Position numbers and translations under genes: made by a program | Assembly (NCBI GenBank): GCA_035578155.1 | Contig: JAPWDM010000012.1 | Coordinates: 14,605,619 to 14,669,618, forward strand | Length of the DNA stretch: 64,000 nt | Origin: Brachynemurus nebulosus | Lineage: Eukaryota > Arthropoda > Insecta > Neuroptera > Myrmeleontidae | Direction: 5' to 3' | The notes under the pieces: model-generated | Told to the model about the DNA's origin: nothing | Databases searched by the model: none | What the model saw: only the letters and a program-made list of their open reading frames with translations | Shown: one piece after another, positions 1-11,349 of the stretch | Layout of the letters: each line of letters begins with the position of its first letter | Position numbering within the stretch: position 1 is the first letter of the stretch

Positions 1-420
1 GTATCACTGTATCAGTATCAGCAAGTATCAGCTGGTATCATGCTTGTCTCAAGTATCGTGGTAACTATGGTTGCATTTTTATTTTGAGAGTTAATAAAGT
101 AAATAATTGTTATTTATTTGAATAATCATGTCTGCAGATAGAGATTTTTGGGAAGATTTTATTAATATGTATAAATTATACTCATGTCTACGGGATTTAA
201 AATGTAAAGATGTTTGTATTGCAATTGCTAATAGCACAGGTGCCACAGGTCGTAGATCGCACATTTCTTTATTAATAAAATTTTTCATCTGTACTGAGGT
301 TTTACGATTCAGTCTCAGCGTGTGTGTGCTAAATAAACATGATACAAATCTCAGATATATGTATCGCTATTTGTATCGATACAAGGTATCGATACAGATC
401 TCACCGTGTATGGAGCCCTT
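1..420. repeat. GTATCA / TATCGATACA motif cluster at the left edge
   Basis: Positions 1-60 carry several copies of GTATCA in loose tandem. Positions 350-405 carry TATCGATACA palindromes. The stretch between contains no convincing gene. The arrangement resembles the motif-rich ends of the MITEs elsewhere in this window, so this may be the right part of an element whose left end lies outside. No target duplication can be checked. Confidence 0.4.
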
Positions 421-1141
421 TAGATCGATGTGATCCTTATGACGAACAGTAACAAACCAAATCAGAAGCGGTGTAAATTGACACCTCATTGAACCTTACG
501 AGCGACAGTTATTTATATGTACACTGCTTCTATAGTGTTCTGTGGTAACTAAGGACCGAACACAAGCAATACTACCACAGATATGTAGATATTATAAAAT
601 ATCAAATAATTGTGGATAGGTGGCAGCATTGTTTTACTTCGAACCAAGGAAAATTATACATAATTCTGATTGAAATATTAATCCATTGTCTTGTTAAGGG
701 TGTCGTCCTATGTTTCTATAACTTTATTATCTACCAGCAGCCGGTTCGTTCCTCCGTCTATCCGTTTGTCCGTCTATCATTCCGTCCGTCCGTCCGTCGG
801 TCTGTGCTTTTGTTTATGAATGAAATACTCATTGTATGTGATTTATTATTTTGAGAAATGAGTTTAATTATGAATTTCATTGTCTTGGCTGGCTGAGGCT
901 CGGTCTAATAAAATAAACAGAGTGTGGGATTGAGTGTGAAAATTTTGTTTGAAATTTTAATAAAAGATTAGCCTCGATAGGAATTTGATTGATTTCGGTT
1001 GTAACATTGTTATTAAAACAATATATTTTTAACTTTTGAACTATATAGTTGGGTAATTCTCTTGCAATGGGCTTGCAATGGGAGCCATTCGAAACCTTAC
1101 GGTTTTAAATGTTGTAAACTCTTCCATTTTTATAAGTGTTG
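421..1141. other. No gene seen; short TCCG array
   Basis: AT-rich DNA without a supported gene. A short imperfect (TCCG)n array lies at about 751-805. Similar short arrays occur near 26711 and 39762. Confidence 0.5.
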
Positions 1142-1143
1142 TA

Positions 1144-2219
1144 GGGTAGGTTCGCTAGTTTTCGTCCAATTAGTGGAGTTGATAGCTTTGCGACATAAAA
1201 AGAATATGTTCAACTGATCTAATAGTAATGAATTATATTGCTATTTATTGCTTACATAGTCTATTTTAAGTTGACATAAAATGATAACTAATTACGTTCA
1301 CTGTTTTTTTTTTTTTTTTTTAAATAATAATGATAAATATACAGATTTCGCTAGTTTTCGTCCAAAAAAGTTAGTTTTCGTCCACATGTAGGCTAGTTTT
1401 CGACCACCATTTAGGTTAAAAATTGTTATAAAAAAATTAGTTTTAATAAAAAGCAAATGCCTATATGTATTCAGAATCTTTTATCTTCCTTCTTAAACCT
1501 TTTTATTTTATTTTATTTTATAACTTTTTTGATTCTAAGTTATCGAAAAGTTTGAAAATATAATTCACATACAGAAAATATATGGACGAAAAGTGAAAAG
1601 TACAATTTAATGCAGTTTTCAGTTTTCGTCCATGTAATTTAAACTTTTGTACTTCATTCTACGCAAATAATTGAGTGGACGAAAATTAAATCTCTAATCA
1701 AGCAGCCAATGATAATTGTCTAAAATAAAGCTTTTTACTATTTCACAATATTTAGCTAGATTGAGTAATAAAATAAATTTCGTTTGATTGTTTCAGTTTT
1801 CGTCCAAGTGGACGAAAACTGAAGTTTCAAATTTTTACAACTCAATTTAAGTTTTTAAAAAATTTTCGCTCTTAATTACGTTCAATGTCTCTTAAATATT
1901 AGTATAAAAACAGAAAATAAAACTTAATCACGCCATGACAGTATTAAAACTAACCGTGAAATGTCATCATGTCACAAGTTTTTTTGTTAATTTACACACT
2001 GTCTGTCCAACATGAAAACAACTGGCTAATTAATAATTTTTTTAAATATATGCAACTCTATCAAGTAAATATTTTTTATCTGTGTTGTCACTGTTTATGA
2101 GTCAGGAATGTAACAAAATCAAACTTGCTCGGTTATCTGTTTTTATAATTCTACCATATGCTATTGTACAGTAAAATGGACGAAAACTGGCTCTGGACGG
2201 GTAACTAGCGAAGCTCCCC
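1144..2219. mobile_element. TA-flanked MITE with TTTTCGTCCA motif array
   Basis: The left end GGGTAGGTTCGCTAGTTTTC and the right end (inverted GGGGAGCTTCGCTAGTTAC) form an imperfect terminal inverted repeat, each bordered by TA. Inside, the motif AGTTTTCGTCCA recurs about ten times in both orientations, for example at 1351, 1371, 1393, 1583 (inverted), 1621, 1676 (inverted), 1794/1809 (head to head) and 2177 (inverted). There is no coding capacity. TA duplication and GGG termini suggest the Tc1/mariner/pogo group; the family is not recognised. Confidence 0.75.
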
Positions 2220-2221
2220 TA

Positions 2222-4460
2222 TAGTTTTGTTGGGATATGTCAATATATCTCATAAGTTATGAGATATCTTTTAGTTTCTATAGCCTAGACATGGTGCTGA
2301 AATCAATTTTCCCATTTTTTTTTAAATTTATTGCAACGCAAAAGAAAAAAATAATACCAATCAATAGCTCCTCTAATAAACAAGGTGCATACGTATATTC
2401 ACTGGTCTTAATTCTGGTCAATTTTTGCAAGAAACCTCCAAAAATGGTGAAAATTTTAGCTTTTAAAAATCGTACGTATTTGGCTGACGAACTCATCCAA
2501 GAATTTGACATTTTCCACCTGTTCAACAAATTTTGTAGAAACTGAATGCTTCGTTAATACATACATATATATTATGTGTATATATATATACAAATTTTAG
2601 TGAAAGTCATTTTCAATTTGTCGTGGTCTCAAAACAAATTCCTGTCATGGTCTTGGGCTCAGGTGTTACCATAAGATTCGCAGTAGTATTGCCTGTTGTG
2701 TAAATGTCAACGTAATTGACAATTGCAAATTCAGCAGTGCAAAAGCATTTACAAAACTGAACGAATTACAAAAGCTATCTGCAAAGGCGAACAAATGATG
2801 GGAATCATGACGTGACGCACCCTAGAAATTGTGTGTTCTGTAAACCCGGTTCTGGTTTTCCTACATAAGAGTCGAGATAGTTATTTTTAATTCCCAAAAT
2901 TTCCCTCGGAGTTCAAAAGAAACGACCATTTTTTTATTTTTACTTACAACCGATAGGGTAAAAATCGATAATTCTTTTTTAATATCTCCGTTAAAAATAG
3001 CTTTCATAGAAGTTATAAATCCAATACAATAAATATCTAATATTCTATATTTATTTATATTGTATATCATAAAAAATAATATATATCTGTCTGGTTTAAT
3101 AAGATTACATAGTGTAATTTATTTTACAGGATATTGTATTAAACTTTTGTAATAAATATAATAAAATAACTGCAAATAATTTCATAGAAATTCTGATTAA
3201 ATATGACTCTTATGCCACTTACAAGCTTTTATTTAATATACAAAAATTTATTGTACATTCTCACATATACATACATATATTATTTAAAAATGTCATTTTA
3301 ATATTCATAAATCACGGGAAACGAAGATTATTATTTCCGTTATCTTAATTTAGATTTTTCTTAATCCTTGAAGCACATACATCCAGAGATTAAGCCATAC
3401 CAATTTCTAAAGAGTAGGTATGGGAAAATTGTCATTATTTTAAAATTTCTTGTAGTGTATTGTGAACAATCTTAGTCAAGTTGTTTTTCTATAAAAAAGA
3501 TTTTAGATTGTAGAGAAAAAAATTTAGGTCAAAATGACCTTTAATATGTACCGAAGGTTAAAATTTGGTAAGAGAGGTTTATACAGGATGTTCCAAAATT
3601 CCTGCAACGTAGAGGTACCACGTATGCTAGAGTACTCTATATATTCATCTAAAATATATCTACCGTTTACGCGTGAGAGGAGATCAAAATTTACTTAAAA
3701 AATCACATTTTTTTACACTATTCAGAAACGTGTGAACCAATTTTAATGAAATTTGGTACCTAGGCAATTTAGAGGATTTCAATACTTTCAGTAACCAATG
3801 AAACATAAACAAAATTGGAGATGGGTTGAAGCCACCCCTTCCACTAGATATATTTGTTTAGAATTTTCTTACGGATAATGATATGGCTCCAAGATGTTTT
3901 TAAGAGAAGGATTTATTCATTATCTTCATTTTTTCGGTTTTGTAAAAATTTCGTATTTTGCATAGTTTCGGAGGAAAAAAGTGTTTACTCAAACACTGAC
4001 AACCGCGATGCTGTTAGAGCTAATTTAGTTTTATAACAGAATTTAGCTGGCCGTGGACTAAGCAAAGTGTTTCTTTATTGAAGTAAATAAACTGATCATT
4101 AAAAGGGAAAAAAACGAAAAACATATCATTTACAAAATTATTAAAAAAAAAAATTTTGTTTTACAGTTTTAGTGGTACTGTTTACAAGATTATATATTTT
4201 CATGGTTACTCCAAAATCTATATATGAATTTTGAGTATTATTTAATTAAATTTGAGTATTATTTTAAGATCACTCGTCGCGCTTAATTAATTACATCTTT
4301 AAAAAGCAAATACTTGAAATAATTGAAAAGTTATGTACAAGAAAAGTAAGTTACAGATATAAATTGAAACTCATATAATATACTTGTTTGTTTTATTTTA
4401 AATAATATTCAGTTTCGTTTAAATGTTTTAGTACGAAGTATTTTACTTGTTGTGTACAGG
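2222..4460. other. No gene seen
   Basis: AT-rich DNA. A short (TA)n tract lies near 2556-2592. A sequence resembling a mariner-type end (ACAGGATGTTCCAAAATTCC, from 3583) follows TA, but no partner end was found. Open frames here are short and not recognisable. Confidence 0.5.
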
Positions 4461-4995
4461 TACAGTGGATTCCATTTATGACGACCTAGATGATGTCATT
4501 CATTGCCACAGTGGTTTTTCATTCAATAGTATTTACTACTCAATTCTTGCTCATTCAACTGAGAACGAGCTGTGGTCTGCACATTCTTATATACCCTCAC
4601 AAACGACGCCACAACAATGTTTTTTCTAAGAATTGTTACTATTGAAATCATGGATTTTTCAACAGTTACATGACTTGTTTTAAATTTGAACTATCTAATC
4701 AGAACGAAATTGTTAACAGATGAAATTAGGTTGAAAACTGCGAAATATTTAATATTTTTGTCGAATTTTTCGTAGAAATAGAATAAGTGAACTACGTGCA
4801 GTAGTAAGTAAATCTTTACAATATTGTTCAAAGAATTATTATTAATTCCATGAATGAATCATAACAATAAAAGAAATTTAATATGATAGGTACTCGAGAT
4901 TACCGAGAGTAAATCCTTTTAATGAATTTTTCCTGTAACAATTAATAATAATTATGTTACGTCGAGTTGAAGAAGTAAACCTGTAATAGTATTTT

Positions 4996-4998
<3 letters not shown>

Positions 4999-5073
<75 letters not shown>

Positions 5074-5074
5074 C

Positions 5075-5135
<61 letters not shown>

Positions 5136-5136
5136 C

Positions 5137-5229
<93 letters not shown>
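4999..5229. repeat. (TA)n microsatellite with ATGTATATAC interruptions
   Basis: About 230 bp of alternating TA, interrupted at intervals by GTATAC/ACATAT palindromic variants. It yields meaningless Tyr-Ile open frames on both strands. Confidence 0.95.
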
Positions 5230-5231
<2 letters not shown>

Positions 5232-5350
5232 TTCAGTAAGTTGCCTTTATTGATCGAGAAAACGTTGTAAAACTGAGGCCCGAAGGGTTTCGTTTTTGTA
5301 ATTTTCGAGATCAGTACAGGGATTTAATACTGTTTGCACCATCACTTTAA

Positions 5351-5995
5351 GGATGTTTGGGAGGCACAATCGGAGAAAGAAGTATACAAAAATTAGAGAT
5401 TCGTGTATAATTGCGTTGTATAACGAACTATGAGGTAAATAAATAGTTATCTAACCAATAATTGTACTACAACTGCTTGTACAATACATAAAACTATAGC
5501 TCTCAGTTGACTACAAGAGCTGAGTACATTCTGAGGATTTTTGGGGGAAATCTCCGAGGCGCCTCGGGGAAATACCGAGGCGTCTGTTAAAATTGCAAAC
5601 TGATTCACTAAGCCGTTAAAAAGTTATTTAATCTGTTCTGTCGCGGAATTTCCATAAGATTACGTGTAAAATTACAGTTTTTTTTTCAATAACTTTTTGA
5701 CGGCTTAGTGAATCAGTTTGAAATTTTCACAGGGGCCTCAGTATTTAATGAGGAACATTCTATTAAATTTTCAATCGTCTCGTACCATTTTGAAAGTCCT
5801 CCCAAAAATCCTCAGAATGTACCTACTCAGCTCATTTAGTGAGAGCTATAGTTTTACGTATTGTACAAGCAGTTGTAGTGATAGCCATTATCTAGCAAAT
5901 ATATTTATTTATCTCATAGTTTGTTATACAACGTAATTATTCACGAATTTCTAATTTTATGTACTTTTATCTTCGATTGTATCTCCCAAACATCC
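5351..5995. mobile_element. TTAA-flanked foldback element 1
   Basis: A nearly full-length inverted repeat bounded by TTAA at 5347-5350 and 5996-5999. The arms start GGATGTTTGGGAG and run inward to a core near 5630-5690; the segment TGATTCACTAAGCCGT recurs inverted close to the centre. TTAA duplications are made by piggyBac and Kolobok transposases. The GG start is unlike the CC(C/Y) start of piggyBac, so a Kolobok-like or unclassified source is more likely. No protein is encoded. Confidence 0.75.
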
Positions 5996-6381
5996 TTAAT
6001 ATAAACAATATATTATTTAGTAAATAAATGCCGTATTTAAGTATCAATAAATATTTTTTTTATCTATTTTATTAAAAATGTTGAGGAAAATTATTTGTCA
6101 AGCTATAATAAGAATGAGAATAATGAAATTAATGAAACATTTAATACTGGCTGCAAATTGATTTTAGTAAAATTTAAAAACAAAGTTATTGGTAATAAAG
6201 ACAATATAGGTACCAATGTTTTCTAAACTAGTGAAAATTTTAATTAAAACTTTTTAAATTGTTCAAATTGTACCTACTTTCAAATTTAATATAAATAAAT
6301 AATTACAATCTGATAAATCTGTGATAAATCTGACAAGAAAACTGTGATAAATCCGTCGTCACAGTGGAAAACCCACTGTAG

Positions 6382-6385
<4 letters not shown>

Positions 6386-6447
<62 letters not shown>
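6386..6447. repeat. (TA)n microsatellite
   Basis: About 60 bp of pure TA between the end of the possible pogo-like element and copy 1 of the 1.7-kb repeat. Confidence 0.95.
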
Positions 6448-6450
<3 letters not shown>

Positions 6451-6460
6451 TTGCATCAAT

Positions 6461-7962
6461 AAAACGCCGTGAGCAGCGGGGCCCCATCACGGTAGTCGAA
6501 TTTTCCCCTTCATCTTCGGTATTGAATGTCTACAAGCGAAATGTGATTGAAAGTCGACAACCGAATTGTCATTTTGTTGGTTTCAAAACTGGTGATGAGT
6601 GTTCGGCTGATCGAGGCTTTAAAAAAAGGTTTTAAGTATTTAAGGGCTGTATCTCAGTAAATTTCAATTTTGTGCCGAAAACAGATAGCAGAGAAAAAGC
6701 CAACACAATTCGTACGAGGACATTCCTGCCCATGTTTATCCGCTAATTGCCTTTATGTTTTAGTTTTAAATATTAAAAAAGGACCTTAAATAGTAAACTG
6801 GAAGGCCTTTATAAAGATATTTTTTCTTTCCAAAAAAATCCAAAATTTCTATTTTATAAATACTAAAAATTCAAAATTCCTAATTTATAAATAAACAGTG
6901 ACTTTAATAACATTTTTAAATTACTTAATATGTACGTAATTCATTTGTCATTAAAGTAAGTTCACTTTTTTTTAAATTTTTTAAAATTACTATTCGCCTA
7001 CTTGTATTTAGAATAAACATAATGCTTTTAAAACACATTTAACAATAGCATTCAATTCCGATGTAAAAATAGGAGAAGTGGGGGGAAAAGTGATGTGGAC
7101 TCCCTACAAGGTACTAGCTGGATACTAACTGAATACACGTACAAAATTTCAGCCCTCTAGGTTTCCTTATGGAGTCTCTAGACGTGTTAGAAAACAAGCA
7201 AAAAAATTAAGGAAATATTGGCGTAAAAATCGTGGGGGTAAGGGTTAAAAGTTGAAACCTCCAAAAAACAGTGTCTGGCTATTAGCTTAACCTGTACACC
7301 AAATTTCAGCCCTCTAGGTTTATTTGGGGAGATTTTGACCCGAACGAAACTGTTAAAAAACAAGAAAAATCATGTTCTTTTGGGTATAAAAATGGTGGGG
7401 GTAGGGGTTAAAAGCCGAGACCCCCAAAAGGCACCCCCTTGATACTAACTCAATCCGAATACAAAATTTCAGCCCTCTAGGTTTATTCGGGTGACCTGTG
7501 CGAGTGGTACAAACTTCGAAAACGTCGAAAATGCATGAAATTGTAGCTTAAAAATGAGGGGGGTGGGGGTAAAATATTAAAACCTCCAAAAAGCACAACC
7601 TAGGTACGAACTTTATCAACACACCAAATTTCAACCCTCTACGTTAATTCTGGGGGGCTGGGGGCCTGTTAGATCCAGCGAAAATCGTTTTTCCCCCCTC
7701 TACTCCCACCATATCATCCTAGGAAGCTGAATTTTGGATATGTTGTAGATAATTGACCGAAACATTATTTAAAACCGATTTGGAAAAGTTTTATTGCTTT
7801 TCCGCCCCCCACCACCCCCTTAAAGGTCGGGTCCGAAAAAAAATTTGCCCAAAATTTGACCCCACTTTGATAGTATTGTTGTGCATCGGAATAAGCCCCA
7901 CTTACCAAATTTCATCTCTTAACTTCCATAGGGGGGCCCTACACATATTAAAAGGTTGCGGG

Positions 7963-8017
<55 letters not shown>

Positions 8018-8142
8018 CATCTTTTTTTTTTACATAATCGTGTTCTACGGGTCCGAAAACGGATAGCGCCCCTGGTCTCGCCTCTCGCAGCTCTTATTGT
8101 ATAGACTGTATAAGTCTAATTTTTCGGAGAAAATTCGACTAA
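6461..8142 (+). repeat. 1.7-kb dispersed repeat, copy 1
   Basis: Nearly identical in long stretches to 51368-53080 read on the other strand. It starts AAAACGCCGTGAGCAGCGG and ends ATTCGACTAA after a short hairpin (AATTTTTC-GGA-GAAAATT). The interval 7070-7940 is an array of about five diverged units of about 160 bp. Most units carry a core like AAATTTCAGCCCTCTAGGTT, and several a G-run such as GGGGGTAGGGGTTAAAA. A (TA)n tract sits at about 7966-8012. There are no terminal inverted repeats. The hairpin followed by CTAA recalls a Helitron 3' end, but no common TC start is seen, so the class is open. Confidence 0.7.
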
Positions 8143-8181
8143 AAACTGAGAAGTTGAGTTGTTCCGGAACTTTATGAACGC

Positions 8182-8187
<6 letters not shown>
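8143..8187. repeat. Solo end of the CAGAGCGTTC MITE family
   Basis: This 45-bp piece ends ...GAACGCTCTG next to TA. It is the inverted counterpart of the left end of the MITE that begins at 8248. It abuts copy 1 of the 1.7-kb repeat and probably survives from a deleted or chimaeric copy. Confidence 0.7.

Positions 8188-8247
<60 letters not shown>
8188..8247. repeat. (TA)n microsatellite
   Basis: About 60 bp of TA lying between two head-to-head MITE ends. Confidence 0.95.
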
Positions 8248-8251
<4 letters not shown>

Positions 8252-8682
8252 GCGTTCATAAAGTTCCGGAACAACTCAAAATCTCAGTTATTATTGACTT
8301 TATCGAAAAATAACCCGGACAAAAGTTTCATGAGAAGAAATGAGGAACTAGAAAATGACCTCGAATTTGACCTTGAATATGACCTGGACCAAAATTTGGA
8401 GGTCAACTTTGTCTTTTTTTTTGAATGGAAACCCCTATTTTTGACCTCGGATTCGGAAAGAGCGGGAAATTCTACGTTCAAAACCATATTCATACTTCAT
8501 ATCCCTAAATCGTATGAAGATCATAAAAACGAAAAACATATGATACTGGTTGGTCAAGGTCATGTTCAGTGTCATTTCCTAGTTTCTCATTTTTTCCCAT
8601 GAAACTTTTGTCCGGGTTATTTTTCGATAAAGTCAATATTAACTGAGATTTTGTGCGCAACTGTTCCGGAACTTTATGAACG

Positions 8683-8687
<5 letters not shown>
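8248..8687. mobile_element. MITE with ~110-bp inverted repeats inside (TA)n
   Basis: The left end CAGAGCGTTCATAAAGTTCC and the inverted right end CAGAACGTTCATAAAGTTCC head arms of about 110 bp with high similarity. They include shared AATAACCCGGACAAAAGTTT and end near 8360 and 8575. TA borders both sides, and a long (TA)n tract flanks each end. The 440-bp element has an internal pseudo-frame but no transposase. Tc1/mariner-like, non-autonomous. Confidence 0.85.

Positions 8688-8755
<68 letters not shown>
8688..8755. repeat. (TA)n microsatellite
   Basis: About 65 bp of TA directly right of the MITE. Confidence 0.95.
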
Positions 8756-8759
<4 letters not shown>

Positions 8760-8879
8760 TGTTATTTTCCCAATGTTCTTCTATCCGGCCAGATAAAATA
8801 TATGTACAACTTGAATATATCTACATTTGAGCATATGTTTGTACTACCAACATAAAATACACAAATCACTATTACTTAA

Positions 8880-11345
8880 CCCGGCAGTATTGTGGTGAAA
8901 AAAAATTACGTCAGTGTTGTGGTGGGGTATAGCATACCCCACCTATATAAATAAGTGTTTTTTACTAAAAAGTGGAAATTTGTATCAATAATAATGCGTT
9001 TTAACTTAAATTTCAGACTATATTTCTAACAAAAGATTACAAAAATAAAACAAAAAAATCCTAATTTCAAAATATACAAAATATAAAGTTATTATATTCT
9101 AAAAATAATTAAACTTATTGTAGAAAATTAATCTTATTTTACTTAGAATTCGTCAATAAAAAGACGAATTTAAGAATTCTAAATTTCATTTCTTACAAAT
9201 TTTTTTAATCACGTTTGGTGCCTGTTTTCGTTGCAATCTGGACACAAAAGATTTGCATGGCTTAGACAGATATATCGTTTACAGTCTATGCACACATAAA
9301 ATGTTTTTCTGTCTTGACTACGTAAACAAAATTCACATCTTTTACTATTACGCATTCTTTTAGACGATGGCACTTCACTTTGTTTTGATTCATTTTGCTG
9401 CCGAAGAGCTTTTGGAAGACGAGGGTTCATAATTCTAATATTCCTGAACGGCATTACTAATGATATACCAAGCTCTTTTAAATAATTTCTCCGGTTCATA
9501 TTATCTATAATTTTGTTATTTTCTCTGTAGATTATCTGAGAGTTAATACCGGCAGTATTTAAAAGTGAAAAAAATATTACTAAAGGCCAACGTCTACATG
9601 TTCGGGAAACGTTATAATTAGCTGATAATCCGTCCACGGTATCCACTCCACCTTTGGTGAAATTGTAAAAAGTAACAATTTCAGGTTTTAATTCATCGCC
9701 AGTTTCAGGATCGATGGCCTTGTCATGATGCATAGTAGAATATAAAATAACATTTTTCTTTTTTTTTGGAATGTAAGACACAATCGTAATATCATTTTGA
9801 AAAGCAAAAAGTGAACTACCAGGGTCTCGATTTCTAGTATACAGTAACGCTGTAGGAATTTCCCGTTTATTTTTGCGCACCGTACCGACGGACGTTAACT
9901 TATGAAAACGTAATAAGTCCAACATTAGGTCGTAGGACGTGAACCAATTATCAAAGGTAATGTTTCGTTTTGTACCTGATACCGGCTCTATTAACCGTTC
10001 CACAACATCTTTCGGTTTGTTGCTCTGCTTATAAGGCCCATCTGGTTGAGTTCCTGTATAAACCTCCATGTTAAGTGAATAAAATGTTCTGGCGTCAACT
10101 AGTGCGTAAATTTTTATGCCATATTTGGCTGGTTTATTTGGCATATATTGTAAAAATGAGACTTTGCCCCTAAACGCTTCCAATTTTTCATCAACTGTTA
10201 AAAATTCTGAAGGAGTATAACAGTTCTTGCAGTTGTCGACAAATTTATCGAATATACTTCTGATGGGAGCCAGTTTATCAATATTTAAGCGATCCATTCT
10301 ATTTTCTATATTATCGAATCGTAAACATCGCATTAAAAAATTGAATCTATGTAACGCCATTGTTTCTCTAAATATTGTTATTCCAAAATCCTGACTCCAA
10401 AGATCTTTTAAGTTTAATCGATTACTTTTTAGTGACCCCGAAATGTAAAGCAAACCAAAAACTGCTTTTATTTCAGGTACCTCAGTTTCTGTCACCATGT
10501 ACTGATGTTCTTTATCGTATTTTATAGCTTCTTTTCTAATTTTTATATTAGTACAGATAACTATATCGTTTAACATTTCCTCCGTAAATAATAGCTGCCA
10601 ACAATCAAGCGCTGTTTTAGCGTTTCGAGCATCTTTTTTCACACCGGGCAATAACACAATAATATTTTCTGCTCTAGCCTTTAATTTACTAGATTTGCAA
10701 TTTTTATACCATTTATTAGTATTCTTATCTAAAAAATATTCTTTACTAATTTCGTTGTCCGAATACGTGTCATTGTCAAAATCATCATTTTCATTTTCGC
10801 TGTCCGTTTTTCTTTCTTCAACTTTGTTTTCACCAATTATTGTTTCACCGATTGGCTGAATATCATCCTCTTCATCACTCTCTTCTTCTTGCCATTGCTC
10901 TAATTCTTCGGTGGATACTTCTTCCCACAAAGCAAGCAGTCTTCTTTGTTCTTGTTCATAAGACATTTTTTTTTAAATATATGAAAAAACCGTTATTAAA
11001 CTGAATAAATTGTTTGTTAACTTTTATTGTTATATTAATTTTTATGTACACAAAACTTTAAATTTTTCTTTGAATAAATTACAACAGTAATATTTTATTA
11101 AAGTACAAATAGTGTTATTTTATACACAATAGTATTGTGGTGGGGTTTCATATACCCCAAAAAAATTTTAAATCGTTTTTTTAATTAACAGTAACGTATT
11201 TTGAACTGTATTATTGAAAAAAATGTTCGTTATCAAATAACTGGAAGATACTATTAATATACAGACTGTAGAGACATCTATGATTGAATTATCATATAAA
11301 ACATATGTACTGGGGTATATGATACCCCACCACAGTTCTGCCGGG
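8880..11345 (-). mobile_element. Complete piggyBac transposon
   Basis: Bounded by TTAA at 8876-8879 and 11346-11349. The termini are CCCGGCAGTATTGTGGTG on the left and, inverted, CCCGGCAGAACTGTGGTGGG on the right. Subterminal palindromes follow: GGTGGGGTAT-AGC-ATACCCCACC at 8921-8943 and TGGGGTAT-ATG-ATACCCCA at 11311-11329. A further direct copy of AGTATTGTGGTGGGG lies at 11131-11145. A single intact transposase frame lies inside on the minus strand, so the element could be autonomous or recently active. Confidence 0.95.
9209..10966 (-). CDS. piggyBac transposase (DDE_Tnp_1_7 family)
   Basis: The 585-residue protein should excise and insert the surrounding element at TTAA by a DDD hairpin mechanism. 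The N-terminus (1-75) is acidic, as in relatives. The DDE core spans about 150-480. Catalytic aspartates by motif are D259 (TVDEKLEAFRG), D339 (ITFDNWFTS) and D442 with nearby D445 (KGGVDTVD). The C-terminus holds a cysteine-rich finger with C544, C547, C559, C562, C567, H570, C575 and C578, the cross-brace pattern that binds terminal repeats in the family. Length fits the usual 550-650. The ATG directly precedes MSYEQEQ and the acidic tract. No stop or frameshift interrupts it, and upstream DNA is AT-rich. It is the only gene in the element. Function is inferred from motifs; activity is untested. Confidence 0.95.
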   Translation of the reverse strand: MSYEQEQRRLLALWEEVSTEELEQWQEEESDEEDDIQPIGETIIGENKVEERKTDSENENDDFDNDTYSDNEISKEYFLDKNTNKWYKNCKSSKLKARAENIIVLLPGVKKDARNAKTALDCWQLLFTEEMLNDIVICTNIKIRKEAIKYDKEHQYMVTETEVPEIKAVFGLLYISGSLKSNRLNLKDLWSQDFGITIFRETMALHRFNFLMRCLRFDNIENRMDRLNIDKLAPIRSIFDKFVDNCKNCYTPSEFLTVDEKLEAFRGKVSFLQYMPNKPAKYGIKIYALVDARTFYSLNMEVYTGTQPDGPYKQSNKPKDVVERLIEPVSGTKRNITFDNWFTSYDLMLDLLRFHKLTSVGTVRKNKREIPTALLYTRNRDPGSSLFAFQNDITIVSYIPKKKKNVILYSTMHHDKAIDPETGDELKPEIVTFYNFTKGGVDTVDGLSANYNVSRTCRRWPLVIFFSLLNTAGINSQIIYRENNKIIDNMNRRNYLKELGISLVMPFRNIRIMNPRLPKALRQQNESKQSEVPSSKRMRNSKRCEFCLRSQDRKTFYVCIDCKRYICLSHANLLCPDCNENRHQT

Positions 11346-11349
11346 TTAA

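Larger units (their letters stand above)
4463..6378. mobile_element. Possible pogo/Tigger-like element, heavily invaded
   Basis: The left end CAGTGGATTCCATTTATGAC and the inverted right end CAGTGGGTTTTCCACTGTGA are both bordered by TA and share CAGTGG(A/G)TT and a nearby GACGAC. CAGTGG ends are typical of pogo/Tigger elements. The interior holds a long (TA)n tract and a separate TTAA-flanked inverted-repeat element. Only about ten terminal bases match well, so the pairing is an inference. Confidence 0.4.

Noticed and set aside
4878..5270. Long Tyr-Ile open frames
   Set aside because: They are translations of the (TA)n microsatellite; the same applies near 7960, 8190, 41370 and 51520.
6461..8142. 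Helitron call for the 1.7-kb repeat
   Set aside because: A short hairpin and CTAA end are suggestive, but the hairpin is AT-rich, the two copies do not share a TC start, and no Rep/helicase is present.
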